A stretch of 64,000 nt of DNA from Phenylobacterium sp. Root700 (GTDB lineage: Bacteria; Pseudomonadota; Alphaproteobacteria; Caulobacterales; Caulobacteraceae). Of this stretch, positions 50,569 through 61,780 are shown in pieces. The DNA lies in assembly GCF_001429025.1 (NCBI RefSeq), contig NZ_LMHT01000015.1, positions 176,542 to 240,541 of the forward strand. Direction: 5' to 3'. The translations under genes and the position numbers were made by a program. Position 1 is the first letter of the stretch. Each line of letters opens with the position of its first letter. Below the pieces are notes generated by a model. It saw only the letters and a list, made by a program, of their open reading frames with translations, was not told where the DNA came from and ran no database searches.

Positions 50569-51111
50569 ATGTCACGCATACGCCTCCTCTCCGCCTCCGC
50601 CGCCCTGCTTCTGGTCGCCGCCTGCGCGCCCACCATGGGTCCCCCGCCGCCTCCGCCGCCTGGCTCCGATGGCCCGGCCTCGGCCAACACGTTCCGCGCG
50701 GGCGACTTTTCCTGGTCGGCGGTTCCCGGCCCCGGACGGGTGGACGGCCGCCTGGTCTTCCGGTCCGGCCAGGCCCGCTACAGCTGCGAAGGCGCCGGCG
50801 TGGTCCTGACGCCTGAGACGCCGTGGACCCGGCGGCGGATGACCATCCTCTACAAGTCGCCCGACCGCTCGGCGCTGCCGGCCGACGAGGTGCGGGCTCG
50901 CACCCCCTCGGCCCCCAGCGGCGACTACTCGGCCTTCGTCAAGCGCACGGTCTGCGACGCCAACAGCCGGTTCAGCTTCTCGGGCCTCGCCAACGGCGCC
51001 TGGTACGTGATCACCGTGGCCAAGCCGGTCGCCCCCGGCACAGGTCCCGACATCGCCGTCATGCGCCGCGTGGAAGTCCGCGGCGGCCGCGCGGTGAGCG
51101 TGGATCTGTAG
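50569..51111 (+). CDS. Putative lipoprotein, unknown function
   Basis: A 180-residue protein with a type II signal: residues 1-18 hydrophobic and lipobox LVAAC (Cys19), followed by a Pro-rich spacer. The mature domain is beta-rich, with Cys in YSCEGAG and RTVCDANS that could pair, and a VEVRGGRAVSVDL end. The N-terminal anchor and sandwich-like pattern (GAWYVITVAKPV) suggest a carboxypeptidase-regulatory-like fold, uncertain. No partner is seen; a palindromic element follows the stop. Confidence 0.8.
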   Translation: MSRIRLLSASAALLLVAACAPTMGPPPPPPPGSDGPASANTFRAGDFSWSAVPGPGRVDGRLVFRSGQARYSCEGAGVVLTPETPWTRRRMTILYKSPDRSALPADEVRARTPSAPSGDYSAFVKRTVCDANSRFSFSGLANGAWYVITVAKPVAPGTGPDIAVMRRVEVRGGRAVSVDL

Positions 51112-51118
51112 ACCGCCC

Positions 51119-51236
51119 GCTCGTCATCCTCCGGTCGTCTGCAAGACGATCCGGGGGCCCCAAGCGGGCTATCCACATTCTGCAACTCAGCTTGGATCCC
51201 CCGGATCAGCCTTCGGCTGACCGGAGGATGACGAGC
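51119..51236. repeat. Palindromic intergenic element (copy A)
   Basis: 118 bp with a perfect 18-bp terminal inverted repeat GCTCGTCATCCTCCGGTC (51119-51136 with 51219-51236). Each arm contains its own hairpin. The core TTCTGCAACTCAGCTTGG is found inverted in the element at 57.7 kb. It carries no ORF. Confidence 0.85.
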
Positions 51237-51243
51237 AGATGCA

Positions 51244-51272
51244 AAACGCCCCGGGGATCACCCGGGGCGTTT
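51244..51272 (-). terminator. Terminator of clpB
   Basis: The stem AAACGCCCCGGG/CCCGGGGCGTTT has a GATCA-type loop; the T-rich end on the minus strand is TTTTG. It lies a few nt beyond the clpB stop and may serve both directions. Confidence 0.8.
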
Positions 51273-51276
51273 GTCG

Positions 51277-53859
<2,583 letters not shown>

Positions 53860-53879
53860 GCTTTCCCCTGGATAGGCGG

Positions 53880-53903
53880 ATTTGGGGCGTCGCCTCATAC
53901 AAG
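53880..53903 (-). promoter_or_regulatory. Putative sigma-32 promoter of clpB
   Basis: On the minus strand, CTTG (53900-53903) is separated by 12 nt from CCCCAAAT (53880-53887), ~20 nt before the start codon. This resembles the heat-shock consensus CTTGAA-N13-CCCCAT-T. Confidence 0.5.
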
Positions 53904-54040
53904 CACGACACCTCGCTCAGGGATGTAGTGTTGCTTCGCCGCCACACAAGACAATCGGGCCGACGCCAGCGAGTTCCGTTCGAAAACCGCATTCCTCTCC
54001 TCGTAGCGGGGGAGGAAAGAAGGAGGCGGTGCGGCGCCCG

Positions 54041-56281
54041 CTACTGCCGCGCCATCTCGGCTTCGCCGACCGCGTCGCCGTCCAGATCCTGGTCGGCGTC
54101 CATGGTGACGGTGACGGTCCGCAGGGCGCCAGTGAAGGTGAACGGCTGGGCGTAGTCGCCGACCGCGCTGCCCCGGTCGCGGCCGATGTCGAGCCCCGAC
54201 CAGGAGATCAGGGTCATGAAGCCGAGATGGGTCGAGAGCTCGCCGGCCGGCTGGCCGTCGACCGTCAGGGTGAACCGGCGGCCATCGCCCTGGATCACGC
54301 GGACGCCGAGCTTGCGGCGCCCGGGCGCGACCTCCTGCTCCGAACTGACCGTGGTCCGCAGGCCGCCGATGTTCAGGGTGTGGTGCAGGCGGCCGTCGCG
54401 GACGAACAGGCTGTAGCCGCTGGTGGCGTCGCCGTGAGCGATCAACACCCCCTGGTCGCCCTCGCCCAAATTGACGTCGGCCTCGATGAAGTAGGAGCGC
54501 GAGCGCACGTCGGGCGCGCAGTCGCCCGGCAGATGCCCCATGCCCTTGTGGAACGCGAAGCTCTTGCGATGTCCCTGGTGGCGCAGGGCGTTCTCGGCGA
54601 AGCGCGGTCCGAAGCGGTCGTCCAGCGGCAGGACGTTGCAGCGCTCGGCCTGGGCCCACCACTCATCGACCAGGGCCTTCAGGCGTTCGGGCTCCTGCTC
54701 GGCCAGGTCCCTGGTTTCCGAGAAGTCGGCGTCGAGGTGGTAGAGCTCCCAGCGGTCGCTCTCGAAAGCCGCGCCCGGCGGGTGGAAGGCCACAGCCTTC
54801 CAGCCATCCTTCCAGAGGCCGCGATGGCCGAACATCTCGAAATACTGCGGGCTGGCCTTCGAGGGCGCGGCGGGGTCGGTGATCGAGGCCGCGAAGCTGA
54901 CGCCCTCGATCGGCATCTGCGGCACCCCGGCGATCACCTGCGGCGAGGTCAGGCCCAGCATGTCGAGCAAGGTCGGGGTGAAGTCGCTGGCATGGGCGAA
55001 CTGGCCCCGCGTCTCGCCGCGCGCGGCGACACCGTTCTTCCAGGAGATCACCAGCGGGTCGCGGATGCCGCCGCCGTGGGTGTTCTGCTTGTAGCGGCGC
55101 AGCGGCGTGTTGGACGCCATCGCCCAGCCGAGCGGGAAGTTCGAGTGGCTGTCGGGCCCGCCGATGTTCTCGATGTTGGCGAGCTTCTCGGCCATCGGCT
55201 CGAACTTCATATTGTAGGGGCCCATGGCGTTGACGAAGCCCAGGGGGCCGCCCTCCTGGCTGGCGCCATTGTCCGACAGCACCAGGATCAGGGTGTCGTC
55301 CTTGACGCCCGCCTCCTCGAGGAAGCTCACCAGCCGCGCCAGTTGCCGGTCGGCGTGGTCGAGCATGCCGGCGAAGGCGCTCTGCAGGCGGGTGAACACC
55401 CGCTGTTCGTCGGGGCTGTGGTCGGCCCAGGCCTTCACCCCGTCGTTGCGGGGCGGCATCTGGGTTTCCGGCGGCACGATCCCCAGAGCCTTCTGGCGCT
55501 CCAGGCGGCGCTCGCGCTCGACGTCCCAACCTTCGGCGAAGACCGCGTCGTAGCTCTCGATGATCTCCTTCGGCGCCTGGTGCGGCGCGTGACAGGCGCC
55601 CAGCCCCAACCACAGCAGCCAAGGCTGATCGGGCGCGTCGGCGATGTGGTCGGCGACGAAGCGGATGCTCTCGTCCACCAGGTCGGTGGTCAGGTGGTAG
55701 CCGTCCGGGAAGTGGCCGGGGGCGTCGATGGGGGTGTTGTCGCGAACCAGCTCAGGTGAATAGTGGTCGGTCTCGGCGTCCATGAAGCCGTAGTAGCGGT
55801 TGAACCCCCGCCCCAACGGCCAGCCGTCGAACGGCCCGCTGGCGCCCACCTGGCTGAGCGGCGTCGCGTGCCACTTGCCGACCATGTAGGTCCCGTAGCC
55901 CTGGGCCCGCAGCATCTCGGGCAGGGTCCCGGCCTCGTGGGCGATCTTGCCGCGATAGCCGGGGAAGCCTGAATCGAAATTGGCCAGGCAGCCCATGCCG
56001 ACCGAGTGGTGGTTGCGTCCGGTCAGCAGCGCCGCGCGGGTGGTCGAACACATCGCCGTGGTGTGGAAGCCGGTGTAGCGCAGGCCGTCCTCCGCCAGGG
56101 CGTCGATGGTCGGCGTCTTGATCGGAGAGCCGTAGCAGCCGAAGTCGGAGAAGCCGACGTCGTCGAACAACACCACCAGGATGTTGGGCGATCCCTTGGG
56201 CGGCTTTACCCGCGCCGGCCAATGGGGGACCGAGTCCGCCAGGGTCCGACCGACTTTCGCAGAACCATCAGATGCACTCAT
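54041..56281 (-). CDS. Arylsulfatase
   Basis: A 746-residue sulfatase. I start at ATG 56281, 5-6 nt after GGAGGA; a second ATG four codons upstream lies before that site. Metal-binding Asp pair is in VVLFDDVGFSD. The formylglycine Cys78 lies in MCSTTRAALLTGRNHHSVGM, so the C-x-P-x-R position has Thr instead of Pro, an uncommon variant. Later motifs GKWHATP and LSDNGASQEGG are as expected. There is no signal peptide, so it may act in the cytoplasm or be exported otherwise. The last ~180 residues are a beta-sandwich domain. The substrate (aryl or alkyl sulfate ester) is unknown, and no maturase gene lies in the window. Confidence 0.93.
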   Translation of the reverse strand: MSASDGSAKVGRTLADSVPHWPARVKPPKGSPNILVVLFDDVGFSDFGCYGSPIKTPTIDALAEDGLRYTGFHTTAMCSTTRAALLTGRNHHSVGMGCLANFDSGFPGYRGKIAHEAGTLPEMLRAQGYGTYMVGKWHATPLSQVGASGPFDGWPLGRGFNRYYGFMDAETDHYSPELVRDNTPIDAPGHFPDGYHLTTDLVDESIRFVADHIADAPDQPWLLWLGLGACHAPHQAPKEIIESYDAVFAEGWDVERERRLERQKALGIVPPETQMPPRNDGVKAWADHSPDEQRVFTRLQSAFAGMLDHADRQLARLVSFLEEAGVKDDTLILVLSDNGASQEGGPLGFVNAMGPYNMKFEPMAEKLANIENIGGPDSHSNFPLGWAMASNTPLRRYKQNTHGGGIRDPLVISWKNGVAARGETRGQFAHASDFTPTLLDMLGLTSPQVIAGVPQMPIEGVSFAASITDPAAPSKASPQYFEMFGHRGLWKDGWKAVAFHPPGAAFESDRWELYHLDADFSETRDLAEQEPERLKALVDEWWAQAERCNVLPLDDRFGPRFAENALRHQGHRKSFAFHKGMGHLPGDCAPDVRSRSYFIEADVNLGEGDQGVLIAHGDATSGYSLFVRDGRLHHTLNIGGLRTTVSSEQEVAPGRRKLGVRVIQGDGRRFTLTVDGQPAGELSTHLGFMTLISWSGLDIGRDRGSAVGDYAQPFTFTGALRTVTVTMDADQDLDGDAVGEAEMARQ

Positions 56282-56436
56282 GGCATCCTCCATGCCAATT
56301 TATTTCGTTGTCGCGCGATGAGGCCCGCTTGGCAAGGCGGAGCGGCCGATCCTGCAACAAACCGGCGTGTTCGGTGTTCTGCGCTCAAGCCCCCGCGGCT
56401 GCCGGAACCTCCCCTTCCCCCGTGAAGACACGCATC

Positions 56437-57726
56437 ATGACCCGCTCGACAATCCTGGCGGCGACCACCGCCATCGTCGCCCTGACAGCCTCGCAGGCCC
56501 AGGCCGCCGGCTACTATCTCCAGGAACAGTCGGTGCGCGGCGCCGGCCGCGCCTATTCCGGCGAGGTCGCCGACCAGGGCGTCTCGTCGCTATGGTGGAA
56601 CCCCGCCGCCATCGCCCGCTCGCCGCGCGAGATCTATGGCGGCCTGCACGCCGTGTTCGTCGACGCCAAGGTGACGAACCAGGGCTCGACCATCACCTAT
56701 CCGGGCGGGACGACCATCCCGGTGCAGGGCGAGCCGCGCGCCTTCAACCCGATCCAGAACGGCGTCGCGCCGAACTTCGCCATCGCCACGCCGATTGGCG
56801 ATCACTTCGCCCTGGGGCTTTCGGTGGCCGCGCCCTTCAACTTCACCACCGAGTATCGCGGGAACTCCTGGGCCAGGTACGACGCCCTGACCTCACGCCT
56901 GACCACGGCCGACATCCAGCTCACCGGCGCCATGCAGGTGACCGACTGGCTGGACGTTGGGCTGGGGGTCAGCGCCCAGCACACCGAGGCCAAGCTGCAG
57001 ACCGCCTATCCCAATCTCTCGCCGGCCCTGCCCGACGGGGTCTCGCAGCTCAGCGGCGACGGCTGGGACTTCGGCTGGTCCGCCGGCGCCCAGGCGCACC
57101 TGGGCAAGGTAAGCCTGGGCGCCAGCTATCGCGCCAAGATCGAGCACGACCTGGACGGCCGCGTCCTGGTCGCGGGGCTGCTCGGACCGCTGGCGCCGGC
57201 CAACCGCGACATCGACGGCTCGGCGGCCTTCGCCACCCCGTGGGTCGCCACCCTGGGCGCTCGCTGGCGAGCGACCGACAAGCTCACGCTCGACGCCCAG
57301 GTGCAGCGGATCGGCTGGAGCGAGTTCAAGGCCATCGACGTCAAGTTCGCCGGCGGCGGGGGCGAAACCCTGTTCCAGGGCTACAAGGACACCACCTCGG
57401 GCGGGGTCGGCCTCGACTACGCGGTCAACGACCGCCTGACCCTGCGGACCGGCGTGCAATACGATCCCACGCCGACGCCGGACGACGCCCGCACCACCCG
57501 GGTGCCGGACGGCGACCGCTGGCTCTACAGCGCCGGGGCCACGGCCCAGGTCACGGGTAGCCTGAAGCTGGACGCCGCGCTGACCTATATCGACTTCGCC
57601 TCCAGCGACGTCCTGCACGACACCACCTTCTATGAAGGCACGCCGGCGGCCACCACCACCCGCCTGCGCGGCGAGGTGCAGGGCCAGGGCTATGTGCTGT
57701 CGCTGGGGCTGCGGAAGACGTTTTAG
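56437..57726 (+). CDS. FadL/OmpP1-family outer-membrane transporter
   Basis: A 429-residue outer-membrane porin for long-chain fatty acids or other hydrophobic compounds. The start is ATG 56437. Signal peptide residues 1-24 end at AQA/AG. The N-terminal hatch begins AGYYLQEQSVRGAGRAYSGE and includes the SSLWWNPAAIA element typical of FadL (NPA motif). The barrel continues with alternating hydrophobic strands and ends in LGLRKTF with a terminal Phe. It diverges from the arylsulfatase gene, so the two may share an upstream region. Confidence 0.93.
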   Translation: MTRSTILAATTAIVALTASQAQAAGYYLQEQSVRGAGRAYSGEVADQGVSSLWWNPAAIARSPREIYGGLHAVFVDAKVTNQGSTITYPGGTTIPVQGEPRAFNPIQNGVAPNFAIATPIGDHFALGLSVAAPFNFTTEYRGNSWARYDALTSRLTTADIQLTGAMQVTDWLDVGLGVSAQHTEAKLQTAYPNLSPALPDGVSQLSGDGWDFGWSAGAQAHLGKVSLGASYRAKIEHDLDGRVLVAGLLGPLAPANRDIDGSAAFATPWVATLGARWRATDKLTLDAQVQRIGWSEFKAIDVKFAGGGGETLFQGYKDTTSGGVGLDYAVNDRLTLRTGVQYDPTPTPDDARTTRVPDGDRWLYSAGATAQVTGSLKLDAALTYIDFASSDVLHDTTFYEGTPAATTTRLRGEVQGQGYVLSLGLRKTF

Positions 57727-57735
57727 CGCCCAGCT

Positions 57736-57846
57736 CGTCATCCTCCGGTCAGCCGCAGGCTGATCCGGGGGACCCAAGCTGAGTTGCAGAACCTGCCACG
57801 CAGTATGGGTCCCCCGGATCTCGCTTCGCGAGACCGGAGGATGACG
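57736..57846. repeat. Palindromic intergenic element (copy B)
   Basis: 111 bp with a 15-bp perfect terminal inverted repeat CGTCATCCTCCGGTC (57736-57750 with 57832-57846). The arms form hairpins (CAGCC/GGCTG; TCTCG/CGAGA). The core CAAGCTGAGTTGCAGAA is the reverse complement of that in copy A. It lies between convergent fadL and M20 genes, reaching to within 10 nt of each stop. Confidence 0.85.
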
Positions 57847-57856
57847 GTGTGTGGGA

Positions 57857-59266
57857 CTACTTCTGCGTCGCGTAGATCTTCACCACCTCGTGGAGGAAGT
57901 CGCGGCCCTCGTAGAGCGAGCGGACGCGCATCTTCTCGTTCAGGCCGTGAGCGCCGTTGCCGCCCGGCTCGCCGAAGAAGCCGGTCAAGCCGTAGGTCGG
58001 AATACCGACCGCGTTCAGGAACCGGCCATCGGTGGCGCCGGTCGCCATCACCGGAACCAGCGGCACGCCGGGCCACAGCTTGGCGGCGACCTTCTCGACC
58101 GGATCGGTGATCGACTTGCCCAGGGTCGGCGGCGGCGAGACGGGGCTGGGCTCGCCCACGGTCGTCACCTTGATGGCGTCGTCGCCGAGCACCTTGACCA
58201 GGGCCAGGCGGGTTTCCTCGACGCCCTCGCCGGGCAGGATGCGGCAGTTCACATTGGCCCGCGCCCGCTGCGGCAGGGCGTTGGGGGCATGGCCGGCATT
58301 GACCATGGTGGCCACGCAGGTGGTGCGCATCATCGAGTTGCGGCCCGGCTCCTGGGCGACGATGGCGACAGCCGCCGCGTCGGCGGGGTTCTTGGCCACG
58401 GCGGCCAGGGCCTTGCCGGTTTCACCGCCGTCGATCACCGCCATGCGCTCGAAATTGGCGCGGACGGCGTCGTTCAGCTTCACCGGGAAGTCGTAGAGGC
58501 CCAGGCGCGAGAGCCCGGCCGACAGGTGATAGATGGCGTTGTCGCGCACCGGGGCCGAGGAGTGGCCGCCCTTGTTGGTCACTTCCAGGGTGTAGTCCTG
58601 ATAGACCTTCTCGCCGGCCTGGATGCCGAGCGAGATGCGGTTACCCTTGGCGTCGAGCCGCCCGCCCGAGCCCTCGTTGAGCACGAAGGCGGCGTCCATC
58701 AGGTCGCGGTGGTTCTGGATCAGGTACTGGACGCCGTTGAAGGTGTCGGGCGTCTCCTCACCGCAGGTCAGCGCCATCTTGATGGTGCGCCGGGGCTTGA
58801 AGCCCTCTTGCTTGAAGCGGATCAGGCTGTCGGTCCACACCGCCGCCTGGGCTTTGTCATCGCTGGCGCCGCGGGCGTAGAAGAAGCCGTCCTCTTCGAT
58901 CAGCTTGAAGGGATCGCGTTCCCAGTCGGCGCGATTGGCCTCGACCACGTCGATATGGGCCAACAGCAGGATCGGCTTGGCCTTGGGATCGGAGCCCTTC
59001 AGCGTGGCGACCAGATTGCCGTCCTTGGGACGCGCCGCCGGCACGATGACCTGCAGGTCCGCGTCGGCGAAGCCCGCCGCCTTCAGGCGCGAGGCCATGG
59101 CCTGCGAAGCCGCGGTGCAGCTGCCCGACGACAGCGTCGTATTGATCTCGATCAGCTCCTTGTAGAGGTCGCGGAAGGCCAGCTGGTCGGGGCGCGGGGT
59201 CTGGGCCGCGGCGGGGGACGCGAGCGCGGCGAGCGCCAATGCGGCGGCGGAAATCGAACGGATCAT
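57857..59266 (-). CDS. M20-family metallopeptidase, exported
   Basis: A 469-residue zinc peptidase starting at ATG 59266 after GGAGCTG. Signal peptide: about residues 1-21 (ending AAAQ). Metal ligands are seen in LAHIDVVEAN (His, Asp), ASDDKAQAA, TCGEETPD (Glu-Glu) and NEGSGG, with the C-terminal GAHGLNEKMRV His. The family cleaves dipeptides or acyl-amino acids; the signal peptide puts it in the periplasm. The Cys in SGSCTAAS replaces a small residue in some relatives. Confidence 0.93.
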   Translation of the reverse strand: MIRSISAAALALAALASPAAAQTPRPDQLAFRDLYKELIEINTTLSSGSCTAASQAMASRLKAAGFADADLQVIVPAARPKDGNLVATLKGSDPKAKPILLLAHIDVVEANRADWERDPFKLIEEDGFFYARGASDDKAQAAVWTDSLIRFKQEGFKPRRTIKMALTCGEETPDTFNGVQYLIQNHRDLMDAAFVLNEGSGGRLDAKGNRISLGIQAGEKVYQDYTLEVTNKGGHSSAPVRDNAIYHLSAGLSRLGLYDFPVKLNDAVRANFERMAVIDGGETGKALAAVAKNPADAAAVAIVAQEPGRNSMMRTTCVATMVNAGHAPNALPQRARANVNCRILPGEGVEETRLALVKVLGDDAIKVTTVGEPSPVSPPPTLGKSITDPVEKVAAKLWPGVPLVPVMATGATDGRFLNAVGIPTYGLTGFFGEPGGNGAHGLNEKMRVRSLYEGRDFLHEVVKIYATQK

Positions 59267-59387
59267 CAACAGCTCCACAATAATGGGAGCGACCCTATGG
59301 GGCGTGCGGACGAGCGGCAACGGGAATGGTGTGGCTTGCGCGAAGGCCCCCTCAGTCGGCTTCGCCGACAGCTCGGGGATCTAGAAG

Positions 59388-59813
59388 CTAATTCACTTCC
59401 GACTTCTTCGGCGGCGCCGGGGGCATGGCGGCGACAGGGACGCCATCCTCGGCGAGCGACTTGATCTGGGCAGGCGTCGCCTCGCCATAGATGCCGCGAT
59501 CTTCGGAGCGGCCCTCGTGGATGGCGCGAGCCTCGTCGGCGAAGGTGTCGCCGACATAGTCGAAGTTGTCCTCGACGTGTTTGCGCACCCGGCCCATGGC
59601 CTCCATGACCATCGAGCGCATCTGCGGGGCCAAGTCGGTGGTCTTCTTCGTGCCGGCGACGGAGGGGGCCATGATCTGCTTGGTCACGGCCTTGGAGTCG
59701 CAGACCGGGCAGCCGATCAGGCCGCGCTTGGACTGGTCGTCGAAATCATCCGACGATCCGAACCAGCCCTCGAACTCATGGGCGTTGTCGCAGGAAAGCG
59801 CGTAGCGGATCAT
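59388..59813 (-). CDS. DUF1178 family protein
   Basis: A 141-residue protein. The N-terminal zinc-ribbon-like pattern (MIRYALSCDNAHEFEGWF, then IGCPVCDSKAV) defines DUF1178. The middle MRSMVMEAMGRVRKHVEDNF is helical, and the tail is Pro/Ala-rich. The function is unknown. Its ATG overlaps the nitrilase stop by 4 nt, and the operon comF-grxC-nitrilase-DUF1178 is a common alphaproteobacterial order, to my knowledge. Confidence 0.9.
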   Translation of the reverse strand: MIRYALSCDNAHEFEGWFGSSDDFDDQSKRGLIGCPVCDSKAVTKQIMAPSVAGTKKTTDLAPQMRSMVMEAMGRVRKHVEDNFDYVGDTFADEARAIHEGRSEDRGIYGEATPAQIKSLAEDGVPVAAMPPAPPKKSEVN

Positions 59814-60643
59814 AGGATAGATATAGGCGTCTCGAACGCTCGCGCATTGGCCAGGGCCGGGATCGCGGTCCGCGCCTTGTCCACCGCCTCGAGATCAAGG
59901 TCGACGACCAGCACGCCGGGCTCGTCGTGATCGAGCTTGCCCAGCACCTCGCCCCACGGACCAACCGCCAACGTCCGGCCGTAGGTGCCGCGGCCGTCCT
60001 CGTGGAAGCCGCCCTGGGCGGGCGCCAGCACGAAGCTGCCGGTCTCGATGGCGCGGGCACGCAGCAGGATCTCCCAGTGCGCCTCGCCGGTCGGCCGGGT
60101 GAAGGCGGCCGGGGTCACGATCACCTGCGCGCCGGCGATGGCCAGGGCGCGATAGAGGGCCGGGAAGCGAACGTCGTAGCAGATGGTCAGGCCCAGCCGC
60201 ATCTGGCCGGCATGGACCGCCACGGCCTCGTCGCCCGGCTCGTAGGTCTCGCTCTCGCGGGCGCTCTCGCCGGTCGGCAGGTCGACATCGAACATATGGA
60301 GTTTGTCGTATGTGGCGACGATGTCGCCCAGCGGCGAGATCAGGGCCGCGCGGTTGGCGGCCTTGCCGTCCTCACGCTTGACCAGGGCCGAGCCGACCAG
60401 GATCGCCACCGACAGCTCGGCGGCCAGGGCCTGCAGGCCCTGGACGACGGGGTCGTCCGCCAGCAGCGTCAGTTGCGGCAGCAGGAGCGCCTTGTCCCGC
60501 TGGAGGATGTTGGTTCCCTCGGGCGTGGCGATGAAGGTCGCGCCCTGGGCGGCGGCCTCGCGCACCAGCGGCGCCACATGGGCGAGCGCCGCGGCGTGGC
60601 TGGCGGGCGTTCGTGTCTGGATCAATCCGACGCGCAGGGTCAT
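59810..60643 (-). CDS. Nit-type carbon-nitrogen hydrolase (deaminated glutathione amidase-like)
   Basis: A 277-residue nitrilase-superfamily amidase. Catalytic Glu in ATPEGTNIL, Lys in YDKLHMFDVDLP, and Cys in GLTICYDVRFP form the E-K-C triad. Sequence and length (branch 10, Nit1/Nit2-like) fit enzymes that repair deaminated glutathione or hydrolyse omega-amides. It sits 38 nt after grxC, which handles glutathione, so the deaminated glutathione amidase role is attractive but inferred. Confidence 0.92.
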   Translation of the reverse strand: MTLRVGLIQTRTPASHAAALAHVAPLVREAAAQGATFIATPEGTNILQRDKALLLPQLTLLADDPVVQGLQALAAELSVAILVGSALVKREDGKAANRAALISPLGDIVATYDKLHMFDVDLPTGESARESETYEPGDEAVAVHAGQMRLGLTICYDVRFPALYRALAIAGAQVIVTPAAFTRPTGEAHWEILLRARAIETGSFVLAPAQGGFHEDGRGTYGRTLAVGPWGEVLGKLDHDEPGVLVVDLDLEAVDKARTAIPALANARAFETPISIL

Positions 60644-60681
60644 GGGCTCACCCGTAGGTCAGGCCGCACATAAGCTCAAGG

Positions 60682-60939
60682 CTAGGCGGCCAGCAGGGCG
60701 TCCAGCTTGCCGTCGTATTCCAGCGCCATCATGTCGTCGCAGCCGCCGACGTGCTGATCGCCGATGAAGATCTGCGGGAAGGTCGCGCCGCCGTTCGCGC
60801 GCTGGACCATCTCCTTGCGCTTCTCTGGATCGAAGGCGGCTTCGATCTCGGTGAACTGCGCTCCCTTCTTCTCCAGCAGCGAGACCGCGCGGATGCAGTA
60901 GGGACAGTAGGGTTTCGTGTAGATGGTGACTTGGGCCAT
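60682..60939 (-). CDS. grxC: Glutaredoxin 3
   Basis: An 85-residue glutathione-dependent thiol reductase. The active-site CPYC lies at residues 12-15 (TKPYCPYCIRAVSLL), and the glutathione-binding TFPQIFIGDQHVGGCDD is complete. Length and motif are those of GrxC. It is in an operon with comF upstream (32 nt) and the nitrilase downstream. Confidence 0.96.
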   Translation of the reverse strand: MAQVTIYTKPYCPYCIRAVSLLEKKGAQFTEIEAAFDPEKRKEMVQRANGGATFPQIFIGDQHVGGCDDMMALEYDGKLDALLAA

Positions 60940-60971
60940 GGCTCGACTAATACGTGAAAACTGCGTTCGAT

Positions 60972-61780
60972 CTATATGGAGCGGTTCGCCGCTTCTTTCA
61001 CCCTCGCAACCACTGCGACATCAACGCACGTCGCGCCGGCGGCCAGTAGAGCCCTCGCGCAGCCTTCCAATGTGGCGCCGGTGGTCATGACGTCGTCGAT
61101 CAGCAGGATGCGCTTGCCGGCCACCTGATGGGCGCGTCCGGCGGGGGTGGCGAAGGCGGCGGCCACATTGCGCCGCCGTCCCGATCCCGACTTGCCGCCC
61201 TGGGTCTCGGTGGCCCGCAACCGCACCAGGCGTCCGGCAGATAGGGCACGCCCGTGAGGCGGCTCAGCGGCCGGGCGATCTCGGCGGCCTGGTTGTAGCG
61301 CCGGCCCAGCAGGCGGCTGGGATGCAGCGGGACCGGCGCGATGGCGTCGGCGTCCGCCAGCAGATCGCGGGCCGAGCGGCTAATCCAGCGGGCCAGCAGC
61401 GGGGCCAGGTCGGTGCGGTCGGCATGCTTCAATTGCAAGATCACGCCGCGCGAGGCGTCGTCATAGAGGCAGGCGGCGCGGCCCCGCGCGAAGGCGCGCG
61501 GCTTGGCCATGCAATCGGCGCAGCGCACGCCCTCCCTCAGGTCATACTCGAAGGGCGTTCCGCAGCCGTCGCGGAGCGGCCCGTCGATGAACGGAATGCG
61601 GCTCCAGGCCTCCGGGCTGAAGCCGGTCGACATCGGCGCGGGGCCGTCATCCAGCGATTGGGGTGGGAAAAGCAGGTCGAGCGCGGTACGAACCGCGGCC
61701 TTCGCGCGCGGCCCGGGTTTCCACCAGGGGGCCGCATCGCCATCTGACAGGCTTCCAGTCGAAAAGCGTTCCGCCGCCAA
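60972..61780 (-). pseudogene. comF: comF (phosphoribosyltransferase-like), frameshifted
   Basis: ComF family proteins have an N-terminal Cys zinc-ribbon and a phosphoribosyltransferase domain, and aid DNA uptake or related processes. Residues from 61780 down to ~61235 give the N-terminal half (DGCGTPFEYDLREGVRCADC; PVPLHPSRLLGRRYNQAAEI; GVPYLPDA). The rest (VRLRATETQGGKSG, ILLIDDVMTTGATLEGC, the PRPP loop) continues in the +1-shifted frame from about 61229 to 60972. Adding one C to GACGCC-TGGTGCGG (minus strand, at about 61229-61231) restores a DALVRLR-type junction. Either a true mutation or a sequencing error. The start is unclear: TTG at 61780 overlaps the divergent methyltransferase ATG. 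Confidence 0.82.

Noticed and set aside
59353..59367. Hairpin GTCGGC-TTC-GCCGAC before the M20 gene as a repeat element
   Set aside because: A single short REP-like stem with no further copy that I can match here; too short to call.
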